Source of the DNA: JAPUEK01 sp963815355
GTDB taxonomy: Bacteria; Pseudomonadota; Alphaproteobacteria; Rhodobacterales; Rhodobacteraceae
Assembly: GCA_963815355.1 (NCBI GenBank)
Contig: CAWFGJ010000018.1
Span: 90,127-154,126 of the forward strand
DNA length: 64,000 nucleotides
Direction of reading: 5' to 3'
Shown here: piece by piece, positions 54,210 to 63,519 of the stretch
Numbering within the stretch: position 1 is the stretch's first letter
Layout: each line of letters begins with the position of its first letter
Notes under the pieces: model-generated
What the model was told of the DNA's origin: nothing
What the model saw: only the letters and a program-made list of their open reading frames with translations
The model's database searches: none
Made by a program: the position numbers and the translations under genes

Positions 54210-54958
54210 TGAACAGCTATGATTTCAAGGGTCAGGTGGCGGTGGTGACGGGGGGGGCTAATGGCATCGGTGCCGCCGTTGCCGCGCGTCTGGCCGCGTC
54301 GGGCGCGCGGGTTGCGATCTGGGATATGGATATCTCGGCCCCCGAGGCCAAGATTGCCGATTTGCCCGAGGCCAGCCGCTTGTTGGTGCAGGTTGATGTC
54401 AGCGATCTTGCCAGTGTTGAGGCCGCAATGGCGAAAACCGAAGCCGCCTTTGGCAAGGTTGATGTACTGATCAACAGCGCCGGTATCTCGGGCCCGACCA
54501 GTAGTTTGGCGAACTACCCCGCCGACATGTGGCGCAAGGTGCAAGAGGTCAATCTGGGTGGCACGTTCCACTGCTGCAAGGTGGTGACGCCGGGCATGAT
54601 GGCGCGCAACTATGGCCGGATTGTCAATGTGGCCTCGGTTGCAGGCAAAGAGGGCAACCCCAACGCCTCGGCCTATTCGGCCTCCAAGGCGGCGGTGATT
54701 GCCCTGACCAAATCCTTGGGCAAGGAATTGGCGGGCCATGACATTGCGGTGAACTGCGCCACTCCTGCCGCCGCCAAGACCCGGCTTCTGGATCAGGTCA
54801 GTCAGGAATTCATCGACTTTATGCTGTCCAAAATCCCGCGCGGGCGGTTTGTGACGGTGGATGAGATTGCCAATATGCTGCTGTGGATGGCCTCGGCGGA
54901 AAACTCTTTTACCACCGGCGCGGTCTTTGACCTGTCGGGCGGTCGCGCAACATATTGA
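54209..54958 (+). CDS. short-chain dehydrogenase/reductase 1
   Basis: Classical SDR of 249 residues. The dinucleotide loop is VTGGANGIGAAVAARLAASG, with an acidic residue (WDMD) after the second strand suggesting NAD. The active site is S...SAYSASKAAVIALTKSLG (Y-x-x-x-K), and NSAG is conserved. ATG 54209 overlaps the FAH stop by one base (TGATG). It probably oxidises a hydroxyl of the sugar, aldonate or keto-deoxy acid; the exact step cannot be assigned. Confidence 0.88.
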   Translation: MNSYDFKGQVAVVTGGANGIGAAVAARLAASGARVAIWDMDISAPEAKIADLPEASRLLVQVDVSDLASVEAAMAKTEAAFGKVDVLINSAGISGPTSSLANYPADMWRKVQEVNLGGTFHCCKVVTPGMMARNYGRIVNVASVAGKEGNPNASAYSASKAAVIALTKSLGKELAGHDIAVNCATPAAAKTRLLDQVSQEFIDFMLSKIPRGRFVTVDEIANMLLWMASAENSFTTGAVFDLSGGRATY

Positions 54959-54965
54959 GGTTATT

Positions 54966-56747
54966 ATGAAACTCCGTTCGCAGCAATGGTTCGACAACCC
55001 CGACAATCCGGGGATGACCGCGCTTTATATCGAGCGGTATCTGAACTACGGCATCACCCGTGAAGAGCTGCAATCGGGCAAGCCGATCATCGGGATCGCG
55101 CAGACCGGCAGCGACCTGAGCCCCTGCAACCGCCACCATATCGAGTTGGCCAAGCGGGTGCGCGACGGGATCGTGGCGGCGGGCGGGATCTGTTTTGAAT
55201 TTCCGGTGCATCCCATTCAGGAAACCGGCAAACGACCCACGGCGTCGCTGGACCGCAACCTTGCCTATCTGGGCTTGGTCGAGGTGCTTTATGGCTATCC
55301 GCTTGACGGGGTGGTTCTGACGATTGGCTGCGACAAGACCACGCCTGCGCTGCTGATGGCGGCATCAACGGTGAACATTCCGGCACTTGCCCTGTCGGTC
55401 GGGCCGATGCTGAACGGCTGGCACCGCGGCGTGCGCGCAGGCTCTGGCACCGCGATCTGGGACGGGCGGCAGCAATTGGCGGCGGGCAAGATCGACTATG
55501 CCGAGTTTATGGATATCGCCACGGCCTCGGCGCCTTCGGTCGGCTATTGCAACACGATGGGCACCGCCAGCACGATGAATTCACTGGCCGAAGCCTTGGG
55601 GATGCAACTGCCCGGTGCGGCGGCCATTCCCGCACCTTACCGCGAGCGCGGCCAGATTTCCTATGCCACGGGGCGCCGGATCGTCGAGATGGTGCGGGCC
55701 GATCTGAAGCCATCCGACATCATGACGCGGCAAGCGTTTGAGAATGCGATCGTGGTCAATTCCGCGATTGGCGGATCAACCAATGCGCCGATCCATCTGA
55801 ACGCGGTGGCGCGGCATCTGGGGGTGGAACTGACCAACGATGATTGGCAGGCCTTGGGGCATGACATTCCGCTGCTGGTCGATTTGCAACCCGCAGGGCG
55901 TTTTCTGGGCGAGGATTTCTTTCACGCCGGTGGCGTGCCTGCGGTGATTGCCGAATTGCTGCGGGCGGGTGCCTTGCCGCATCCGGAGGCGATCACGGCC
56001 ACTGGGCAAACTGTGGCAGAGATTTACGGCGACGTGCAGGTGAAGAACGCGGAAGTCATCCGCAGTTTCGCCGCACCTTTGCTGCCGGCTGCGGGGTTTG
56101 TGAACCTGCGCGGCAATCTGTTTGACAGCGCGATCATGAAAACCAGCGTGATCTCGCCCGAGTTCCGCGACCGTTACCTGTCCAATCCCGACGATCCCGA
56201 GGCCTTTGAGGGCCGCGCCATCGTGTTTGAGGGGCCAGAGGATTACCACGCGCGCATTGACGATCCGGCGCTTGCGATTGACGAGTTTTGCATCCTTGTG
56301 ATCCGGGGTGTCGGCCCTATCGGCTATCCGGGCGGGGCAGAGGTGGTGAATATGCAGCCACCTGCCGCCCTGATCAAACGCGGGATTACGGCGATGCCCT
56401 GCATCGGTGACGGGCGGCAATCGGGGACCTCTGGCTCGCCGTCAATCCTGAACGCAAGCCCCGAGGCGGCGGCGATGGGCGGGCTGGCCTTGGTGCAGAC
56501 CGGCGACACGATCCGCGTTGATCTGCGCAAGCACGCGGCGGATGTGCTGCTGTCGGATGCCGAGATTGCGGCGCGGCGTGCTGTCCTGGTTGAAAAGGGT
56601 GGCTTTGCCTATGCGGGCAACCAGACGCCCTGGCAGGAAATTCAGCGCTCCATGGTCGATCAGTTTGACGAGGGCATGGTGCTGAAACCTGCGGTCAAAT
56701 ACCAGCGCATCGCCCAGACCAAGGGGGTGCCACGTGACAACCATTGA
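54966..56747 (+). CDS. IlvD/Edd-family sugar-acid dehydratase (XylD/ArDHT-like)
   Basis: Iron-sulfur dehydratase of 593 residues, close in size to D-xylonate dehydratase of Caulobacter. Candidate cluster cysteines are in DLSPCNRHH, TIGCDKTTPALL and GYCNTMGTAS. The catalytic-serine region GDGRQSGTSGSPSILN and VVNSAIGGSTNAPIHLNA are family-typical. It converts an aldonate to a 2-keto-3-deoxyaldonate. ATG 54966 is correct; the upstream frame overlaps SDR1. It overlaps SDR2 by 14 bases. Confidence 0.9.
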   Translation: MKLRSQQWFDNPDNPGMTALYIERYLNYGITREELQSGKPIIGIAQTGSDLSPCNRHHIELAKRVRDGIVAAGGICFEFPVHPIQETGKRPTASLDRNLAYLGLVEVLYGYPLDGVVLTIGCDKTTPALLMAASTVNIPALALSVGPMLNGWHRGVRAGSGTAIWDGRQQLAAGKIDYAEFMDIATASAPSVGYCNTMGTASTMNSLAEALGMQLPGAAAIPAPYRERGQISYATGRRIVEMVRADLKPSDIMTRQAFENAIVVNSAIGGSTNAPIHLNAVARHLGVELTNDDWQALGHDIPLLVDLQPAGRFLGEDFFHAGGVPAVIAELLRAGALPHPEAITATGQTVAEIYGDVQVKNAEVIRSFAAPLLPAAGFVNLRGNLFDSAIMKTSVISPEFRDRYLSNPDDPEAFEGRAIVFEGPEDYHARIDDPALAIDEFCILVIRGVGPIGYPGGAEVVNMQPPAALIKRGITAMPCIGDGRQSGTSGSPSILNASPEAAAMGGLALVQTGDTIRVDLRKHAADVLLSDAEIAARRAVLVEKGGFAYAGNQTPWQEIQRSMVDQFDEGMVLKPAVKYQRIAQTKGVPRDNH

Positions 56748-57489
56748 TCTGCGGTCAAGGCTTGCAGGCCGCGTGGCGCTTGTTACTGCGGCAGGGCAAG
56801 GCATTGGACGCGCGGTCGCTGAACGGCTGGCGGCTGAGGGGGCAGAGGTGCATGTCTGCGATCTGAACCCCGCCAGCATGGCAGACACGCCGTTTGCGTC
56901 GGCCCATGTCGTGGATGCCTGCGACCCGGAGGCGGTGGCCAAATGGATGGCGCCCCACGCCCGGATCGACATTTTGGTGCATGCCGTAGGCTTTGTGCAT
57001 CAAGGCTCGATTGAGGAAACCACGCCGGCAGACTGGCGGCGCAGCATCGCGATTACGCTTGATAGCGCCTATGTCGTGCTGGCGGCGGCGGTGCCAAAGA
57101 TGAAGGTGCAGGGCGGCAGCGTGGTTGCCATTGCCTCGGTTGCGTCCTCGACCAAGGGCTTTGCGCGGCGTGCGGCTTATGGTGCGGCGAAGGGCGGGGT
57201 GATCGGGCTGATCAAGGCCTGCGCCGCCGACTATTTGCCAAATAAATTGCGGTTCAATGCGGTGTGCCCCGGCACGGTTGACAGCCCGTCGCTGCGCGAA
57301 CGCATCACCGAATTGGCGAAAACCACGGGCAGCCTTGAGGCCGCCGAAAAGGTGTTTCTGGATCGCCAGCCCTCGGGTCGCCTTGGCACAGCCGAGGAAA
57401 TCGCGGGGCTTTGCGCCTATCTCGCCTCGGAAGATGGCCGCTTTGTCACGGGCCAGGCGATCAATATCGACGGGGGTATCACCATCTGA
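56734..57489 (+). CDS. short-chain dehydrogenase/reductase 2 (2-keto-3-deoxy-L-fuconate dehydrogenase/BDH2-like)
   Basis: SDR of 251 residues with VTAAGQGIGRAVAERLAAEG, HVCDLN (NAD-type Asp), HAVGFVHQGSIEETTPADW and active-site AAYGAAKGGVIGLIKA. The segment RFNAVCPGTVDSPSLRERI matches my memory of Xanthomonas 2-keto-3-deoxy-L-fuconate 4-dehydrogenase and human BDH2. This fits oxidation of the dehydratase product ahead of the FAH hydrolase. GTG 56734, with an AAGGGGG site, lies within the end of the dehydratase gene. Confidence 0.88.
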   Translation: MTTIDLRSRLAGRVALVTAAGQGIGRAVAERLAAEGAEVHVCDLNPASMADTPFASAHVVDACDPEAVAKWMAPHARIDILVHAVGFVHQGSIEETTPADWRRSIAITLDSAYVVLAAAVPKMKVQGGSVVAIASVASSTKGFARRAAYGAAKGGVIGLIKACAADYLPNKLRFNAVCPGTVDSPSLRERITELAKTTGSLEAAEKVFLDRQPSGRLGTAEEIAGLCAYLASEDGRFVTGQAINIDGGITI

Positions 57490-57603
57490 ACACCCAAATC
57501 CGCACCGGTTAACGGCCACCACCACGACCAACGTCGACACGACCGATCAACCCGTTTGATCGCACCTGAACTTGTTTTCAAAAACCCAGGGGAGGAACCC
57601 GAA

Positions 57604-58878
57604 ATGAAACAGACCAAAACAAGCCTACGCACCGCCGCAATCGCCGCTTTGGCCTTGAGTGTAAGTGCCGCAGCCCTGCATGCAGAGCCCAAAACCAACA
57701 TGATGCACCAATGGGCGCAAGGCTCGGAAGCGGCTGCGATTGCCAAGCTGGGCGAGATGTTCACCGCCGCTGGTGGTAAGTGGGAGCAGACCGCGATTTC
57801 GGGGCATACCTCGAACACGCTGGCCAAGCTGCGCTCGGACGTGGTCGCAGGCACAGCCCCTGCGGCGGTTCAGTTGAAGGGGCCAGAGATTGCCGAGTGG
57901 GATGCCACGGGGCAGACCGCCAATCTGGACGAACTGGCAGCGGCTGAGGGCTGGGATGCGGTGGTCGCACCAGAGCTGATTTCGGTGATGAAACCGACCG
58001 GCCACTGGGTTGCCGCCCCGATGAACATTCACCGCGTCAACTGGCTCTACAGCTCGAAAAAGATCCTGACCGATCTTGGGATTGAGGTTCCGAAAACCTG
58101 GGATGAGTTCAACGCAGCCTGCGAAAAGGTCATGGCGGCGGGCAAAATCTGTCTGGCGCATGGGGCGGCTGATTGGTCCGATACCACGACTTTTGACAGT
58201 GTTGTCTATGGCATGGATATCGACCTGTACCGCAAGGCCTTTCAAGAGGCCGATACCGAGGCGATGCGCAGCCAAGGCATGATCGACGCCTTTGCACAGC
58301 TGCGTAAAATGGTCGGCTATATGGACGCAGGGATCAATGGGCGCTCGTGGGAGCAGTCGATGGCCATGACCATGGGCGGCGATGCGGCCTTCTTCATCAT
58401 GGGGGACTGGACCGTCGCCTCGGCCAATATGGCGGGTTATAAGGAAGATGTGGATTATCTGTGCAACCAGACCCCGGTGAACTGGGGCGGCACGGGCTAT
58501 GTCCTGAACGCGGACTCGGTGGTGTTCTTCAAGCAAAAGGACCCGGATTATGTTGATGGCCAGCAGCTTTTGGCCAAGATCATCATGTCGCCCGAGTTTC
58601 AGGTGACGTTCAACGTCGCCAAAGGCTCGATCCCCTCGCGCACCGATGTTGATCTGTCGACCGGCGGCTTTACCAAATGCCAACAGCAAAGCCAGATCGA
58701 TCTGAAGGAATCCGTCAAGGAAGGCACTTTGGTGCGGTCGATGGCGCATAACATGACCGTTTTGCAAAAGTTCCGCGGCGCGATGATGGAAGTGATCACC
58801 GAGTTTGTCGCGGATCCCAGCATCACCCCGGAGCAAGCCGCCAACCAACTGGCTGATGCCGTCGAAGCACAGCAATAA
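57604..58878 (+). CDS. sugar ABC transporter substrate-binding protein
   Basis: Periplasmic binding protein of 424 residues in the carbohydrate uptake family 1 (MalE/GtsA-like). The signal peptide is about residues 1-24 (TAAIAALALSVSAAALHA). The mature protein has family-like segments TAPAAVQLKGPEIAEW, NIHRVNWLYSSKKIL and AAFFIMGDWTVASANM. The overall look is nearest to glucose/mannose-type binding proteins, but the sugar is not determinable. ATG 57604 follows GGGGAGGAA. A strong hairpin follows the stop. Confidence 0.92.
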   Translation: MKQTKTSLRTAAIAALALSVSAAALHAEPKTNMMHQWAQGSEAAAIAKLGEMFTAAGGKWEQTAISGHTSNTLAKLRSDVVAGTAPAAVQLKGPEIAEWDATGQTANLDELAAAEGWDAVVAPELISVMKPTGHWVAAPMNIHRVNWLYSSKKILTDLGIEVPKTWDEFNAACEKVMAAGKICLAHGAADWSDTTTFDSVVYGMDIDLYRKAFQEADTEAMRSQGMIDAFAQLRKMVGYMDAGINGRSWEQSMAMTMGGDAAFFIMGDWTVASANMAGYKEDVDYLCNQTPVNWGGTGYVLNADSVVFFKQKDPDYVDGQQLLAKIIMSPEFQVTFNVAKGSIPSRTDVDLSTGGFTKCQQQSQIDLKESVKEGTLVRSMAHNMTVLQKFRGAMMEVITEFVADPSITPEQAANQLADAVEAQQ

Positions 58879-58889
58879 ACAGCAGTCTT

Positions 58890-58913
58890 GCCCCGCGCCA
58901 ATCGGTGCGGGGC
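58890..58913 (+). other. intra-operon hairpin after the binding-protein gene
   Basis: GCCCCGCGCC-AATC-GGTGCGGGGC forms a 10-bp stem with one G-T pair, 11 bases after the binding-protein stop, without a following T-run. In ABC importer operons such hairpins commonly protect the upstream mRNA so that the binding protein outnumbers the permeases. Confidence 0.7.
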
Positions 58914-58944
58914 AGGGTTTCACGCGACATTCGGGGGGAAGACG

Positions 58945-59868
58945 ATGGCTTCGCAAGAGAATTCCAGCGCCAGAAACTGGCACCGCTGGATCGCAGATCA
59001 TACGCCGCAACTGATCCTTGTGCCGACAATTGGCGCGACGCTGATCTATGTCGTCGGCTTCTCGCTCTGGACCTTCTGGCTGTCGCTTTCGACCTCGACG
59101 ATCCTGCCCGATCCGACCTTTGCGGGGTTTCATGAATACGTGGCCTTGTGGCAGAGCAAACGCTGGATCGTGTCCTTTCAAAACCTGTTTCTGTTCGGCT
59201 CGCTTTATGTTGCGGGCTCGCTCTTTGTGGGCACCCTGCTTGCGGTTCTGATCGATCAGCGCGTGCGGTTTGAGGCGGTTTGGCGCACGATTTATCTCTA
59301 TCCGCTGGCGATCTCTTTCATTGTGACCGGCACGGTGTGGCGCTGGATTTTTCACCCGCAAACCGGGGTGGAGCTGGCGCTGCATGATCTGGGCTGGATT
59401 GCCGCCAGGTTCGATTGGATCACCGACCGGCAGCTTGCAATTTATGTCGTTGTTTTCACAGGTATTTGGCAGGCCTCTGGCTTTGCCATGGCGCTGATCC
59501 TTGCGGGGTTGCGCGCGGTGGATGGGGATCTGGTCAAGGCCGCGCAAATCGACGGGGCGTCGATGCTGCGGACCTATCGCAAGGTGATCCTGCCGGTGAT
59601 CTGGCCGATCTTTCTGGCGGTCGCGGTGGTCCTGCTCCAATTCGCGATCAAGACCTATGACCTCGTGGTGGCCCTGACCCAAGGCGGGCCGGGTGTTGCG
59701 ACGACGGTTCCTGCAATTGTGGTCTATGACCTTATGTTTCAGCGCGGACAGATTGCCCAAGGCGCCGCTGCGGCGGTGATGATCCTCGTGGCCCTTGCGG
59801 CCGTGCTTGTCCCTTATGCCCTTTACACGGCGTGGCGCGGCCGCGCGGAAGGAAAGCAACATGGCTGA
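58945..59868 (+). CDS. sugar ABC transporter permease 1 (MalF/GtsB-like)
   Basis: Inner-membrane permease of 307 residues with six predicted helices and the ATPase-coupling loop in AAQIDGASMLRTYRKVILPV (EAA-type motif). ATG 58945 has a GGGGGGAAG site; the upstream frame from 58888 falls in the hairpin region. It overlaps the second permease gene by eight bases. Confidence 0.93.
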   Translation: MASQENSSARNWHRWIADHTPQLILVPTIGATLIYVVGFSLWTFWLSLSTSTILPDPTFAGFHEYVALWQSKRWIVSFQNLFLFGSLYVAGSLFVGTLLAVLIDQRVRFEAVWRTIYLYPLAISFIVTGTVWRWIFHPQTGVELALHDLGWIAARFDWITDRQLAIYVVVFTGIWQASGFAMALILAGLRAVDGDLVKAAQIDGASMLRTYRKVILPVIWPIFLAVAVVLLQFAIKTYDLVVALTQGGPGVATTVPAIVVYDLMFQRGQIAQGAAAAVMILVALAAVLVPYALYTAWRGRAEGKQHG

Positions 59869-60763
59869 AACCCTGATCCAACAAGAGTTTGACCCGCTTG
59901 CCACCGGAAGCGCCCGGCGTCGCGTGCTGACCAAGACCGCAATCTATGGCCTGCTGGCGATCTTTGCCGCGATCTATCTGATGCCGCTTTTGATCATCCT
60001 GCTTAACACGCTGCGGCCTTTGCCGGAAATCGTGCGCACGGGGTTTATCGCCTGGCCACATGACATTTCCTTGCAGTACTGGTCCGAAGCATGGAGCAGT
60101 TTTTGCATCGGCGGCACCTGCGAAGGCGTGTCGCGGTTCTTTAAAAACTCACTGATGATGGCCATTCCGGCCACGGTGCTTTCTACCGCGATCGGCTTGG
60201 TCAATGGCTACATCCTGTCGAAATGGCGGTTCCGCGGTGCGGACTTTCTGTTCGGTATGGTGACCTTGGGGGTGTTTTTGCCAGCGCAGATGACCCTGCT
60301 GCCTTGGGCCTATGTGTTGGGAACGTTGGGGCTGTCAAACAGCATCACGGGGCTGATCCTGATCCACACGGTGCAGGGCGTGTCCTTTACCACGTTGTTT
60401 TGCCGTAACTATTTCCTGAACATTCCCGATGACCTGATCAAGGCCGCGCGGATCGACGGGGCCGGTTTCTGGCGCATCTTTCGCCGCATCATCCTGCCTT
60501 TGTCGCCGCCTATCGTGATCGTCGCGGTGATCTGGCAGTTCACCGGCATCTGGAATGAATTCCTGTTCGGCGCGGTTTTCACCTCTGGCGACCATCAGCC
60601 GATCACCTCTGCCATCGTGGCGTTTTCCGGCTCTGGCACCGGCGAGCGGCACTACAACGTCGAGGCCGCCGCCGTCATCATGGCCGCCCTGCCGCCGCTG
60701 TTCATCTATCTGGTCGGCGGCAAGTATTTCGTGCGTGGCCTGACCTCTGGCGCCGTCAAATAG
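59861..60763 (+). CDS. sugar ABC transporter permease 2 (MalG/GtsC-like)
   Basis: Second permease of 300 residues with six helices. The EAA coupling loop reads AARIDGAGFWRIFRRIILPL. ATG 59861 lies inside the last codons of permease 1. It forms a heterodimer with permease 1 in the importer. Confidence 0.93.
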   Translation: MAETLIQQEFDPLATGSARRRVLTKTAIYGLLAIFAAIYLMPLLIILLNTLRPLPEIVRTGFIAWPHDISLQYWSEAWSSFCIGGTCEGVSRFFKNSLMMAIPATVLSTAIGLVNGYILSKWRFRGADFLFGMVTLGVFLPAQMTLLPWAYVLGTLGLSNSITGLILIHTVQGVSFTTLFCRNYFLNIPDDLIKAARIDGAGFWRIFRRIILPLSPPIVIVAVIWQFTGIWNEFLFGAVFTSGDHQPITSAIVAFSGSGTGERHYNVEAAAVIMAALPPLFIYLVGGKYFVRGLTSGAVK

Positions 60764-60775
60764 AAAGCTGAAATC

Positions 60776-61876
60776 ATGTCCTCACTTACCATCAAAGACC
60801 TGCGTAAAAGCTTTGGCGGCGTCGAAGTTTTGAAAAACATCAACCTCACGGCAGAGTCGGGCGAGTTTGTCGCGCTTGTCGGCCCGTCTGGTTGCGGTAA
60901 ATCGACCTTGCTCGCGATGATCGCGGGGTTGGAAAGCGTTACCTCTGGCGAAATTCGCATCGAAGACCGTCTGGTCAATAACGAGGCGCCAAAGGACCGT
61001 GACATCGCGATGGTGTTCCAATCCTACGCGCTTTACCCGACGATGACGGTGCGCGAAAACATGTCCTTTGGCATGGAAAGCCGCCGCGTTCCCAAGGCCG
61101 AGCAGGCCGAGACCATCGCGCGGGTGGCCGCTCTTTTGCAGATTGAGCCGCTGCTTGCGCGCAAGCCAAGCCAGCTTTCTGGGGGCCAGCGCCAAAGGGT
61201 GGCGATGGGCCGGGCCTTGGTGCGCGACCCCAAGCTGTTCTTGTTTGATGAGCCGCTCTCAAACCTTGACGCCAAACTGCGGATCGAGATGCGCTCGGAA
61301 ATCAAGAAACTGCACCAGAACGTTGGTAAAACGACGGTCTATGTGACGCATGATCAGGTCGAGGCGATGACCCTTGCCAGCCGGATTGCGGTGATGTTCA
61401 AGGGCGTTTTGCAGCAATACGACACGCCGAATGCGATCTATGAACGCCCGGTCAACAAGTTTGTCGCGGGCTTCATGGGGTCGCCCACAATGAATTTCCT
61501 GAATGCCACGATCAGCCCTGATCTTGGCGTGGTGATCGACGGCGGCGATGGTGCGGTTTTGCCGTTGCAGCCGGGTCAGATCAGCGGCCTTGCGGCAGGC
61601 CAAAAGGTGGTGTTCGGCGTGCGGCCTGAACATTTTAGTCCGGCAAAAGATCCCCGCGCCGAACGCAAAGGCGGTCGGTCCGGTATCGTGACGGTCAACG
61701 TCAATATGGTAGAGCCGACCGGTTCAGAGACCATTCTGATGACCACCTTGGCGGGACAAGAGGCCATCGTGTCTTGTGAACCTGATGACACGCCGCGTAT
61801 TGGCGAAGCGGTGCAACTGGCGATTGATATGACCAAAATCTGCCTGTTCGACCCGAAATCAGAGATGCGGCTATGA
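60776..61876 (+). CDS. sugar ABC transporter ATP-binding protein (MalK/UgpC-like)
   Basis: ATPase of 366 residues. The Walker A motif is GPSGCGKSTLL, signature LSGGQRQRVAMGRA, Walker B LFLFDEPLSNLD and H-loop VTHDQVEAM. A C-terminal TOBE/MalK regulatory domain covers about 240-366 (FGVRPEHF). It completes the importer and overlaps the third SDR gene by four bases. Confidence 0.95.
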   Translation: MSSLTIKDLRKSFGGVEVLKNINLTAESGEFVALVGPSGCGKSTLLAMIAGLESVTSGEIRIEDRLVNNEAPKDRDIAMVFQSYALYPTMTVRENMSFGMESRRVPKAEQAETIARVAALLQIEPLLARKPSQLSGGQRQRVAMGRALVRDPKLFLFDEPLSNLDAKLRIEMRSEIKKLHQNVGKTTVYVTHDQVEAMTLASRIAVMFKGVLQQYDTPNAIYERPVNKFVAGFMGSPTMNFLNATISPDLGVVIDGGDGAVLPLQPGQISGLAAGQKVVFGVRPEHFSPAKDPRAERKGGRSGIVTVNVNMVEPTGSETILMTTLAGQEAIVSCEPDDTPRIGEAVQLAIDMTKICLFDPKSEMRL

Positions 61877-62631
61877 CGGCTGCATCGGCAATTTATCCCG
61901 ATCTGAAAGGCAAGGCCGTGGCCGTGACGGGCGGCGCAAGCGGCATTGGTGCGGCGATTGCAACGGCCTTTCATGCCCAGGGCGCGCAGGTGGTGGCGTT
62001 TGATATCAACGCCGCTGCGGGGCAGGCATTGGCCGCAAAACTTGGCGATGGCATGGGTTTTGCGGCGCTTGACTTGACCGACCCCGAGGCTCTGGCGGCC
62101 GTCTTTGCCAAAGCAGGCGATGCGCTTGGTGGCTTTGACATTCTGGTCAACAATGCCGCCCATGATGATCGCCATGCCATAGCCGACGTCACCCCGGCCT
62201 ATTGGCGTGAACGGCTGGCGGTGAACCTTGACCATCAGTTTTTCGCAGCCCAAGCGGTCATTCCTGCAATGCGGCGCAAAAAGGCGGGGACGATTGTGAA
62301 TATGAGTTCGATCGCGTGGCGGGTCGGTCTAGAAATGGCGCCGGCCTATGTCACCGCCAAAGCCGCGATCGAAGGGTTGACCCATGCGCTTGCCCGCGAC
62401 TTGGGGCGAGACGGCATCCGGGTAAACTGTGTGCTTCCGGGCTTTGTGCGCACTGAACGGCAAGTTGAGAAATGGTTGACGCCTGAAATGGAGGCGACCG
62501 TGATGTCAAGCCAATGCCTAAAGCAGTTTATTGATCCTGCCGATGTCGCAGATATTGTCGTGATGCTGGCGTCTGATACGGCACGGGCGGTGACCAATCA
62601 AACGCTGGTTGTGGATGCTGGCTGGTCCTAA
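61873..62631 (+). CDS. short-chain dehydrogenase/reductase 3 (D-xylose dehydrogenase XylB-like)
   Basis: SDR of 252 residues. AIYPDLKGKAVAVTGGASGI at the start, NNAAHDDRHAIADVTPAYW and the C-terminal VVDAGWS closely follow Caulobacter XylB (D-xylose 1-dehydrogenase) as I remember it. The active site is SSIAW...APAYVTAKAAIEGLTHAL (Y-x-x-x-K). It probably performs the first oxidation (aldose to aldonolactone) of the pathway. No lactonase gene is seen; spontaneous opening or an enzyme elsewhere is needed. Confidence 0.88.
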   Translation: MTAASAIYPDLKGKAVAVTGGASGIGAAIATAFHAQGAQVVAFDINAAAGQALAAKLGDGMGFAALDLTDPEALAAVFAKAGDALGGFDILVNNAAHDDRHAIADVTPAYWRERLAVNLDHQFFAAQAVIPAMRRKKAGTIVNMSSIAWRVGLEMAPAYVTAKAAIEGLTHALARDLGRDGIRVNCVLPGFVRTERQVEKWLTPEMEATVMSSQCLKQFIDPADVADIVVMLASDTARAVTNQTLVVDAGWS

Positions 62632-62692
62632 AAACCCCAAAGAAAGCCGCACGAATGCTTGCCGCCGCTTCTTCAAATTGCCCCGGCAGCTT
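62632..62692. other. residual sequence between SDR3 and the IS left end
   Basis: 61 bases, with no terminator hairpin of note and no gene. Whatever originally followed the catabolic operon appears to have been replaced by the IS junction. Confidence 0.4.
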
Positions 62693-63519
62693 GGTTGTGT
62701 CGCAAACTTCTGTAAGGCGTTGAAAAGGCTATCCTGCGGACATGATTATGCCGCGAGCGCAGCAAACTGCTGAAACGCCGCAATGCCGTTGGCCGCGAAT
62801 TGTCGTTTGCGGATCATATGTGCAACCTCGATCCCGGCGAGTGTTGCTGCAGCAGAATGGAAGGCCTTGAAGCCCATCATTGGCCCGGTAATTCGCTTGA
62901 TGAAGCGGTGATCTTGTTCAAGAATATTGTTGAGATACTTGACCTGCCGGATCGTGACGATGCGCCCCGTCCCAGTGAATTTCAAGATCACATTCACGGC
63001 CATCAAGCCGGCCAGATTGGCGCCGCTCTTGTCGATGACCACCCGGTCCGGCACACCGTTTATACCGATAGCCTGCTTGAAAAACCGGCGAGCTGCTGCC
63101 AGATCGCGACGCTCTGACAGCATGAAATCAAGGGTTTGCCCGTCTCGATCGACGGCGCGGTAGAGATAGGTCCATTTACCCCGCACCCGTATATAGGTCT
63201 CGTCCATCCGCCAGGAATTTGCAGTTCCCCGCTTCCGAGTTTGGGCACTTGCGGCAATCAACGGCGAGAATTTCACCACCCACCGGTTCAAGGTGGCGTG
63301 ATCAACAGCGACGCCCCGCTCGGCCATGATTTCCTCAAGGTCTCGGTAGGATACCGCATAGCGGACATAGAAAAACACCGCGTGTAGGACCACGGCCTTC
63401 GGGTAATGCACGCCTTTGAAATCTATCGCCATTCTACACAACCCGCACTCTCGCTTCTTCCTCCCGTGCTCTGGAACATCGGCAATCTAACCGGTAGTGC
63501 AAAAGTTTGCGACATTACC
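62693..63519 (-). mobile_element. IS6-family insertion sequence
   Basis: An 827-bp element bounded by imperfect terminal inverted repeats. The left end is GGTTGTGTCGCAAACTT (62693-62709). The right end is its inverted counterpart, reading GGTAATGTCGCAAACTT on the minus strand (63503-63519), two mismatches in 17. It carries one transposase gene. Flanking 8-mers (GGCAGCTT left, CTCGCCTT right) do not match, so no target duplication is present. That is consistent with formation by replicative recombination or a deletion. Confidence 0.85.
62746..63441 (-). CDS. IS6-family transposase (DDE type)
   Basis: A 231-residue transposase that appears complete. The N-terminal part is MAIDFKGVHYPKAVVLHAVF, with VSYRDLEEIMAERGV and HATLNRWVVK. 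The DDE triad is plausible as Asp in MDETYIRVRG, Asp in VVIDKSGAN and Glu in NNILEQDHRFIK. The terminal region IKRITGPMMGFKAFHSA is typical of IS6/IS26-type enzymes. Translation may start at either of two nearby in-frame ATGs (63441 or 63432). Nothing suggests inactivation. Confidence 0.92.
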   Translation of the reverse strand: MCRMAIDFKGVHYPKAVVLHAVFFYVRYAVSYRDLEEIMAERGVAVDHATLNRWVVKFSPLIAASAQTRKRGTANSWRMDETYIRVRGKWTYLYRAVDRDGQTLDFMLSERRDLAAARRFFKQAIGINGVPDRVVIDKSGANLAGLMAVNVILKFTGTGRIVTIRQVKYLNNILEQDHRFIKRITGPMMGFKAFHSAAATLAGIEVAHMIRKRQFAANGIAAFQQFAALAA

